A stretch of DNA of 64,000 nucleotides, taken from contig JARZZO010000016.1 in NCBI GenBank assembly GCA_030544215.1, positions 54,079,501 through 54,143,500 of the forward strand, read 5' to 3'. Positions 56,828 through 64,000 of this stretch are shown here, one piece after another. Both the position numbers and the translations under genes were made by a program. A model generated the notes under the pieces. The model saw nothing but the letters and a program-made list of their open reading frames with translations. It was not told where the DNA came from and did no database searches. This DNA is from Zantedeschia hybrid cultivar. Taxonomy: Eukaryota; Streptophyta; Magnoliopsida; Alismatales; Araceae. Numbering within the stretch: position 1 is the stretch's first letter; the number at the start of each line of letters is the position of its first letter.

Positions 56828-58075
56828 GCCATACAGTGCCTTATTGAGCCGACATACTCTCCCTTGGCTTCCAATCCAAGAGGAGGCTGCATATACACCT
56901 CCTCTTGCAGATCACCATTAAGAAAGGCATTCTTAACACCTACCTAGTGAAGTTCCCAAGAAGATTAGACAGCAAGGGAGAACAAAACTCTGACAGATTT
57001 TAGCTTGGCCACAGGAGCAAATGTCTCCAGATAATCCACATCATAAGTTTGAGTAAAACCTTTGGCAACAAGTCTAGCTTTATACCTTTGAACAGTACCA
57101 TCAAAATGATACTTAATAATGTACACCCATCTGAACCCAACCAAACTCTTCCCTGAAGGCAAAGTCACCAACTCCTAAGTGTTATTTTTTCCAAGAGCTT
57201 GCATCTCTTCCTCCATGGCTTGCACCCACTTTGGGTCCTTAACAGCTTCTGTAAAAGAGTTAGGAACATGATATGTAGAAATAGCAGACAAAAAAGAACA
57301 ATAGGATGGTGAGCAACGAGAATAAAAAATGTAGTGAGAAATTGGATGCTTGGTACACGTTCTCATCCTTTTCCGGACAGTAATAGGTAAGTCCAAATCT
57401 AAAGGAGCTATAAGTGAGGGGGTCAAAAAATGACCTGAAATTTTAGCAGCTTCTTGAGATGGTGGATCTATGGGAGGCCTATACTTGTACCATATATACT
57501 TGGAGTAAGTGAGAGTATCCAATAAGGGTTTGTCAAGCAATCCAGATTCAACACTAGTCGTGTCTGTAACCAGAGGTAGAGGAGGAACCAACTTAGGAGG
57601 AGGATCACAACAAGAACCAGGAGCATCCTCCCCCTTACTAGAGGTCTGAAGGGCAAAATAAGACTCTGACTCAAAAAACGTGACATATTTGAGGACATAC
57701 TTTTTCCTTCTTTTTGGGTCAAAACATTTGTACCCTTTCTGAGTGGAAGAGTAACCCAAAAAGATGCCACGGATAGTACGAGGATCCAGTTTTGTAGAAC
57801 CTGAAGTCAAGGAGTGAATAAAACACACACAACCAAAGACCCGGAGCTCCATAACAAACAAATGATGGTCAAGACATAGTATCCGGATAGGGGATATGAA
57901 GTCAAGTGTCTGAAAAGGCATACGGTTGATAACATATGACGTAGTTAGGACAACTTCTGCCCAGAATTTGTTGGGCAACTGACGTTGCAAAAAGAGATCT
58001 CGAGAGGTCTCAAGTAAATGTCTATTTTTCCTTTCACCCACCCTATTTTGTTGGGGTGAGTAAGCACAAGAAGTA
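56706..58075 (-). pseudogene. Copia B integrase-RT module, downstream copy
   Basis: The frame 57175-58098 reads CAYSPQQNRVGERKNRHLLE, QLPNKFWAEVVLTTSYVINR and KWVQAMEEEMQALGKNNT; 56965-57171 continues GFRWVYIIKYHFDGTVQRYK. This copy leads on into the complete RT with VYVDDMIITG (56537-56827). The junction with the upstream copy lies at about 58076 within AAGTACAACCAC. Confidence 0.88.
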
Positions 58076-59440
58076 CAACCACATGACCATGCACCCATTT
58101 GGTAAAGAGAGTATGATCAGAGTTGCCTTGTTGATAGTCAAGCTACACCATGGCATATCTGAATCTGTCAAACCAAGCACTTGGAGACTGTTTCAAACCA
58201 TATAATGCCTTATTGAGCCGATATACTCTCCCCTGGCTTCTAGTCTATGAGGAGGCTGCATATACACCTCTTGCAGATCACCATTAAGAAAGACATTCTT
58301 AAAACCTAACTAGTGAAGTTCCCAAGAAAATTGGACAGCAAGGGAGAACAGAACTCTGACAGATTTTAGCTTGGCCACAGGGACAAATGTCTCCAGATAA
58401 TCCACACCATAAGTCTGAATAAAACTTTTGGCAACAAGTCTAGCTTTATACCTTGGAACAGTACCATCAGAATGATACTGAATAATGTACACCCATCTGG
58501 ACCCAACCAAACTCTTCCTCTGGAGGCAAAGTCACCAACTCCCAAGTGTTATTTTTTTCAAGAGCTTGCATCTCTTCCTCTATAGCTTGCACCCACTTTA
58601 GGTCCTTAAGAACTTCTGTAAAAGAGTTAGGAACATGATAAGTGAAAATAGCAGACAAAAAAGAACAATAAGATGGTGAGGAACAAGAATAAGAAATATA
58701 GTGAGAAATAGGATGCTTGGTACACGTTCTTGTCCCTTTCCGGACAGTAATAGATAAGTTCAAATCTACAAGAGCTGTAAGTGAAGGGGTCAAAGAATGA
58801 TCTGAAATTTCAGCAACTTCTTGAGATGGTGGATCCATAGGAGGCATATGCTTGCGCCATGTATACCTGGAGTAAGTGAGAGTATCCAATAAGGGCTTGT
58901 CAGGCAATCCAGATGCTGCACTAGTCGTGTCGGTAACAAGGGGTAAAGGAGGAACCAACTCAGGAGGAGGATCACAACAAGAACCAGGAACATCCTCCCC
59001 CTTACTAGAGGTCTGAGGTGCAAAATAAGACTCTGACTCAAAAAAGGTGACATCTTTGAGGACATACTTTTTTCCTCTTTTTAGGTCAAAACATTTGTAC
59101 CCTTTCTGAGTGGGAGAGTAACCCAAAAAGATGTTACGGATGGCTCGAGGATCCAATTTTGTAGACCCTAGAGTCAAAGAGTGAATAAAGCACACACAGC
59201 CAAAGACCCTGGGCTCCAGAACAAACAGGGGATGGTCAGGACATAGTACCCAGATAGGAGACAAAAAGTCAAGTATCCAAGAAGGCATACGGTTGATAAC
59301 ATATAGGGCAGTTAGGACAGCTTCTGTCCAAAATTTATTGAGCAACTGACATTGCAAAAAAAGTGCTCCAGAGATCTCAAGTAAATGTCTATTGTTCCTT
59401 TTAGCCATCCCATTTTATTGGGATGAGTAAGTACGACGAT
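58076..59440 (-). pseudogene. Copia B integrase-RT module, upstream copy
   Basis: A 313-codon frame (58467-59408) reads LLNKFWTEAVLTALYVINRM, LDPRAIRNIFLGYSPTQKGY and ADDS-poor linker to KWVQAIEEEMQALEKNNTWE; a further frame gives GSRWVYIIQYHSDGTVPRYK and TYGVDYLETFVPVAKLKSVR, the start of RT. It stops before the YVDD active site, at FTKWVHGHVVV, where the second module begins. Nucleotides align end to end with 56706-58075. Confidence 0.88.
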
Positions 59441-59781
59441 TCATAGATGATACCCTCATTTTCCATAAAAATATTAAGAGTCATCTCAAAGTACTCTTTT
59501 GTATTGTCAGATCTGAACATCTTAACCCGCCTTTCAAATTGGTTCTCAACTATTTTGCAGAACACCTGAATAATCCAGAATACCTCTTTACAAGATTTCA
59601 TGAGATAAACCTAGCAACAATGACAAAAATTATCAATAAAGCTAATGAAGTAACGGTGGCCATCTACAAAAGAAATAGGAGATGGGCCCCAAACATCAGA
59701 GTGAACAAGTTGAACAGAAAAAACACTCTTATTCATAGAAACTTGAAAATTGATTCTACAACGTTTGGCAAGTTGGCATAC

Positions 59782-60321
59782 TTAACACTGAAGAGTGTCA
59801 ACTTTTATTGACTTAAACAATGAAGGAAACGAGACCCTTAGAGACCTAAAAGACAAGTGCCCTAAACGACAGTTCCATAAATAGATCACTTCATGTTTCT
59901 TTTCCATGTCACCACCAATACTAGATTTAAATGCAGCTCTACCACCAGGCTCCAAATGATATAGGCCTTCCACTTCACGAACAGTCCCAATTGTCTGCTT
60001 GTGTTTCATATCCTGAAAAACACCATGTGTAGGAAAGAAGGTTACTGAACATTGAAGTGATTTGGTTAAACTGCTAACATATAAAAGATTAATGGGTAAG
60101 GCGAGAACATGAAGTACAGAGGACAGAGGTAGGTCATCACTGGGACTTATTGAGTCATTACCTGCCACTGTGGCACGGGTACCATCTGTAATGGTGACAT
60201 TCTCCTGTCCAGAACTCAAAGAATATAAAATAAAGAGAGAAGAGGTACCAGTCATGTGATCCATAGCACCTGAGTCAATGACCCAACAGTTATTGAGGGA
60301 AGCAGAGTGAGTCACACTCAA
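59782..60321 (-). pseudogene. Copia B protease and gag-pre-integrase
   Basis: Reads NNCWVIDSGAMDHMTGTSSL, with the DSGA active site of the aspartic protease, then VTITDGTRATVAGNDSI, and ends with IYLWNCRLGHLSFRSLRVSF, the gag-pre-integrase domain. One open frame of 179 codons, starting MSVTHSASLNNCW. Confidence 0.88.
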
Positions 60322-60387
60322 GGCTGCCCTAGCAGTACTTAGTGTGGAGGTGGTGGATGAAAACGTGCCAAGTTGAGAAAGGATCTG

Positions 60388-61050
60388 CTAAAGGTGCAGA
60401 ATATCACCAGAGGACAGAGCCAACACCTGAGGAATAGTGAACCCACCATCCAGAGAAGGCCTGGAAGGGTCATCCGGGCCTTGATTGAAGGCTACATTGC
60501 TCTTTGCTTGCTGTCCACTCTTTGAATTTCTGAGTTCCAGCAACTTCTTATCAGGGTAAAGGTCCCAGCACTTGTCTACATTGTGGTTGTCCTTCCCACA
60601 GTGTGAGCAGTGTCTTCCTGTCTTTCCTTTCTCCTGTCCCTGACCACTTTCACTCTCTACAAGCTTGGAATAGGCACTAGCAAGTGCAGAAATCTCCACT
60701 ACATCGCGGCTACTGGCTGTGACAATACCACCACTCATTGCCTTCTTTCCACCCTCCTTTTGGAGCACTTTGTAATACACTTGTTCAAGGGAAGGCAAAG
60801 GGTCAATACTAAGTATGTGAGCTCTTCAGCTCTCATATTCTAAGGTGAGACCAGCAAGAAACTTGAAGATATGGTTCCGCTCCACATGTTGCAATTAGAC
60901 CCTCTGATCTTCAGTATAAGTCCAGTCCAAATCCTCCCACTTACTTTTTAACAAACCAAAATAAGTAGTAACACCATTACTACCATGTTTCAACTCCTGT
61001 ATATCAGTTGTCAACTGATATATGCGAGAGACATCTTGCTTTTGGTCATA
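60388..61050 (-). pseudogene. Copia B gag
   Basis: Minus strand: IYQLTTDIQELKHGSNGV (near 61020), KWEDLDWTY, LPSLEQVYYKVLQKEGGKKA, and a CCHC knuckle CSHCGKDNHNVDKCW (about 60580). The N-terminal part is in shifted frames upstream. Gag packages the RNA in virus-like particles. Confidence 0.85.
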
Positions 61051-61759
61051 CATCAAGTTCAGAATGCCCTACATCTCTCTTACTGTCCTCTTTATCATGA
61101 TCGGTTGCTGGATCTCTAGACTTATAGAGTTGAGAATCCATCCCATAACCAAATTGTTTCTTGCTCCCACTGGGCATAGGTGGGATCATCATGTGCTGGT
61201 TCCTTAGTTCTACCATCAATATAACATGTTTTTCCTCGTCTTCCAAGGAAAACACAGACAGAACCAGACCAAAGTCGGTAACTGGTCTATGTAAGCTTCA
61301 CTGTAGTCATTTGCATAGCAAGCAGGTGGTGCTCAATAGATGAAGAGCCAGTAGGGCACATCAGGGAGAAAATAACTTCTTGATCAACACCGGTGGTCGT
61401 AGAAGACTCCATGACAGCCACACACAAGATAACAGGAGGTGTAGGTGACTCCCAAATACCAAGCAAGATCTCCACCAAGGCACCGACCTGCTCCTAGGGG
61501 AAAATAGGAGCACAGTGTATTATGGAAGGCTGCGATAAGGCCCCTTACACCAGAAACAAATACCCGGCCCAGCCCTTACTTACACTTGGAGGACCAAACC
61601 AGCTGTAGAGGGGAGGCAGCCCCTTCTCAAGCTGTAAACAGAGCACCGGCTTGTCCTTGTCTTCACAAGGGTGGTCAGACCAACAATAGGAGGGGGCGGT
61701 CCCTTCTCAGCACCAAACAGAGCACCCAGGAGTAGGAAAAACAGAGCACGGTTGGCCTA

Positions 61760-62070
61760 GGAAGACCCAGGACCACCAGACAGGGCAAGAGGATGGACTG
61801 GCCTGCTTTTAGGTGCCCTATGACCACCAACAGGGCAAGAGGAAGGACCGGTCTGCTCTTAGGACCACCAATCAGCACCGCTGGGCAAAGGAGAGACCCG
61901 ACTAGGCTTTGGGTGCCCTAAAATCACCAAACAAGGCAGGAGAGACAGTCGGTTAGGCTTTGGGTGCCCTTGAATCACCAAAAAAGGGCAGAGGAGATAA
62001 CCGGCCAGGTCTTGGGTGCCCTAGAAACACCGGACAAGGCAGGGAAGAAGACCGGCCTGCAGAAGGATAC
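61760..62070. repeat. About 51-bp minisatellite in Copia B leader
   Basis: GGTGCCCTA or GGTGCCCTTGAATCACCA recur at 61813, 61913, 61964 and 62016 (100, 51, 52), each followed by A.CA.GGCAGAGGA and an ACCGG word. About five or six units between primer site and gag. Confidence 0.8.
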
Positions 62071-62118
62071 CCCAAGAGGACCGAACAGGGTATAGGAAGC
62101 CCTAGAAGGAGTCGGACT

Positions 62119-62130
62119 GCTCTGATACCA
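62119..62130 (-). other. Copia B primer-binding site
   Basis: Minus strand TGGTATCAGAGC directly after the 5' LTR; complementary to initiator tRNA-Met. Confidence 0.93.
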
Positions 62131-62362
62131 TGTTAAATAAACAGGGGAGCAATGGGACATAAAAGAAGGCAGCGGTAACAAGCCCCAGACCGCTGCTCTC
62201 TCTTTTATATCATGAGTGAAAAGGGTTACAAATATTGGCAAGGACAAGAATATCCCTTACTCCAATAAAACACATAATAAACCCCATAAGCCCACACATA
62301 AAGAGGAAAAAGAGAGAATAAAAGAACATAATAACCAACTGACAGAATTACCCCTGACTACA
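62131..62362 (-). repeat. Copia B 5' LTR
   Basis: 232 bp, TGTTAAATAAAC at its plus-strand start and CTGACTACA at its end (TG...CA). Aligns over its whole length with 55494-55725. Confidence 0.95.
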
Positions 62363-63801
62363 GACAAAATAGACAGATTTAACCAAGTGGATGCCTTTCT
62401 TATCCCAATGCCCTGACCACATATCCTCATCTGACGGTTTAAGTTGGAGTTGTTGCAGCCACTAGAGTAACAAAATAAGGTCATTGATCTCCTCTTCTCT
62501 TAAATCCCTCTTAAAGAGAGGACACCAAGAAGTCTAGGGTAAGTACTGTCAGTAACTTGAAGCACAGTGGCTGGTCTTTGCAATTAAATATTAAATAGCC
62601 TCAAGAAAACAAGGTGAAGAGGTTGAGACATGCCCCATCTGTCCTCCCAAAATTGGGTACGAGAACCATTACCCACAAAAATGGATGATCGTGCCTTGAA
62701 CACATCAACTGTTGAGAGGATACCCTTCCAAATAGGGGATACATTGTACAAACAGTCCAACTGAGGATCCCACAGCCTAGCCTAAGCATAATACTTTTGT
62801 GAAATCGCCTCCTTCCATAGCCATGGATCACTCTATACCAGTTTCCAGAGCCACTTGGACAACAAAGCAACGTTGAAGAGTATGATATCCTTAAAACCCA
62901 CTCCTTCATTTACCTTGGACCTACAAAGAGTGGTCATCCCAACATGGAAGCCACCCCTTTTAGGATCAGTTGTCCCGTGCCACAAAAATCTAGCTCAAAT
63001 GGAGTCCAGCCTCTTAGCAATAGAGATAGGGACTCTGAAGATTGAAGGGAAGTAAACAGGGAGGCCATCCAGAATTGAGCTACACAAAGTCAATCTGCCA
63101 CCAAAAGAAAGAAGCCTAGCCTTCCACCCTGCCAATCGACTGTCAAACCTCTGCACCACCTTATCCCAATCTGAACACCTGAGGCACCTAGGAGTGAGAG
63201 GCATCCCCAAATATGATACCCGGAAATCACCCTCTGATAGCCTAAAATACAAGTGGCCCTACTCAAAGCTTGTTCAACCACATTGATGCGAATCAACTGG
63301 ATCTTGTGAAAATTGACAGAGTCCAGACACCTCCCTGAGCACCTCCAATATTAATCTAGCCACAAATAGTTGGTCCTCCTCAGCAGAATGGAACAAAATG
63401 GTATCATCAACATATAGAAGATGGGAGATAGTGTACCTTTGTTGAGCAACCTAAAATCCTGCAATAATCCCTGCATCCTCAACTCTACACCAAAAACCAT
63501 CGAATGCAGAATCGGCCGATCCGGATCGGCCAATTCGAATCGAGATCAGCAGGTCCCGATTTGGCCGGTTCCGGCCGATCCGATCCCGATTTGGATTGGG
63601 ATCGGCAGGTCCCGATTCGGGGATCCGATCTGACCCAGAATTCCTTGCCATAAACTGCTCAAAATCTGAGCAACAAGAATGAAAAGAATGGGAGTAATGG
63701 GTCATCCTGGCGAAGGCATCTTCCACTTAGGAAGGAGGAAGTTGGCTGGCAATTGACTAGTACGGCAAAAGAAGCTGATGAAATACATTCCCTGATCCAT
63801 C
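62363..63801 (-). mobile_element. LINE F, RT part
   Basis: Minus strand: SGRCLRQDDPLLPFFSFLLL (about 63700, RT), YMLMIPFCSILL where the FADD box stands (63351-63533), RVSYLGMPLTPRCLRCSDWD and AGWKARLLSFGGRLTLCSSI (62995-63252), WVMVLVPNFGRTDGACL (62601-62909). Continues from 55493 across Copia B. It may extend past 63801, where a family 2 MITE begins. Confidence 0.87.
63498..63647. mobile_element. hAT-type MITE, family 1, inside LINE F
   Basis: Left end CATCGAATGCAGAATCGG, right end (reverse complement) CAAGGAATTCTGGGTCAG. Flanking octamers CCAAAAAC (63490-63497) and CCATAAAC (63648-63655) match at 7 of 8. 150 bp of GATCGGCC, GGTCCCGAT and complementary words. Removing it rejoins the LINE F RT frame. 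Confidence 0.87.
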
Positions 63802-64000
63802 CAAGGATGGCAGTACGATATCGGTACCGGTATCAGAGGGTATCGATACCGATACGTATCGATATCGGTATCGGCCATATGGGCCAGTATCGGCCGGCAC
63901 CAGGTCCATTTTGGCCCAATACCGGGCCAATATCGGCCGCTATCAGTCCACTCAGTATGGTATCGGTACCCACCGACACCGATACGTATCAGCCGATATT
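63802..64000. mobile_element. hAT-type MITE, family 2, cut by the window end
   Basis: Begins CAAGGATGGCAGTACGATATCGG-like terminus and runs through GGTATCGATACCGATACG, CGGTATCGG and CGGCCGATAT words. By comparison with 50949-51145 its right terminus should lie about 10 bases beyond the window. Confidence 0.8.

Larger units (their letters stand above)
55494..62362 (-). mobile_element. Copia B: LTR retrotransposon with duplicated integrase-RT module
   Basis: 6869 bp with two 232-bp LTRs, 4-of-5 matching target duplications (GACAG 55489-55493, GACAA 62363-62367), a primer site TGGTATCAGAGC next to the 5' LTR and a polypurine tract TTGAGGGGGAG before the 3' LTR. Reading down the minus strand: leader with a minisatellite, gag, protease, gag-pre-integrase, integrase, start of RT, then integrase again, complete RT and RNase H. 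Frames are long but interrupted. The LTRs differ at roughly a dozen sites by eye, so the insertion is old but well preserved. It interrupts LINE F. Confidence 0.95.

Overview
The window is nuclear DNA from a flowering plant, rich in transposable elements. Evidence: GT-AG spliced exons of a plant-specific ACT-domain kinase gene, plant LINE/RTE, Copia and hAT remnants, and Copia primer sites complementary to initiator tRNA-Met. The species cannot be named from sequence alone; no grass-specific features are seen, and the very long TE-filled introns would suit a woody eudicot or magnoliid. There is no operon-like organisation and no intact autonomous mobile element.

Host gene: one gene spans most of the window on the minus strand. 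Eight exons (53446-53500, 52606-52716, 37997-38047, 26916-27094, 26723-26830, 11463-11536, 11177-11352, 8344-8439) join in phase into 850 coding bases. They encode the ACT domain and most of the kinase domain (glycine-rich loop, VAIK lysine, HRD, DFG, APE) of a STY8/STY17/STY46-type kinase. The 5' exon(s) and the last exon(s) were not found and probably lie outside. Three introns are about 11-15 kb, filled with transposons, while others are 85-110 bp.

Layout: 1-900 GC-rich with a 69-bp tandem repeat; 1440-3280 a palindromic element split by an RTE retrotransposon; 4413-5295 two hAT-type MITEs; 5310-7190 a decayed LINE ORF1; 8344-11536 three exons; 13188-16619 a LINE with target duplication; 19471-20333 an array of 16 hairpin units; 20721 to about 25785 a decayed hAT transposon with transposase; 26723-27094 two exons; 27340-35457 three LINEs in a row with a SINE; 35758-37280 a 763-bp tandem duplication; 39440-41432 a LINE; 42117-50015 Copia A; 50119-51825 nested MITEs and a 5'-inverted LINE; 52606-53500 two exons; 54814-63801 a LINE interrupted by Copia B, which carries a duplicated integrase-RT module.

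Most distinctive: (i) at least four families of short non-autonomous elements that look unrelated in sequence but share one plan (termini beginning CA, 8-bp target duplications, bodies built from one short family-specific palindromic word); one family shares its ends with the transposase-bearing hAT remnant; (ii) a tandem hairpin array whose stems change sequence from unit to unit while pairing is largely kept.
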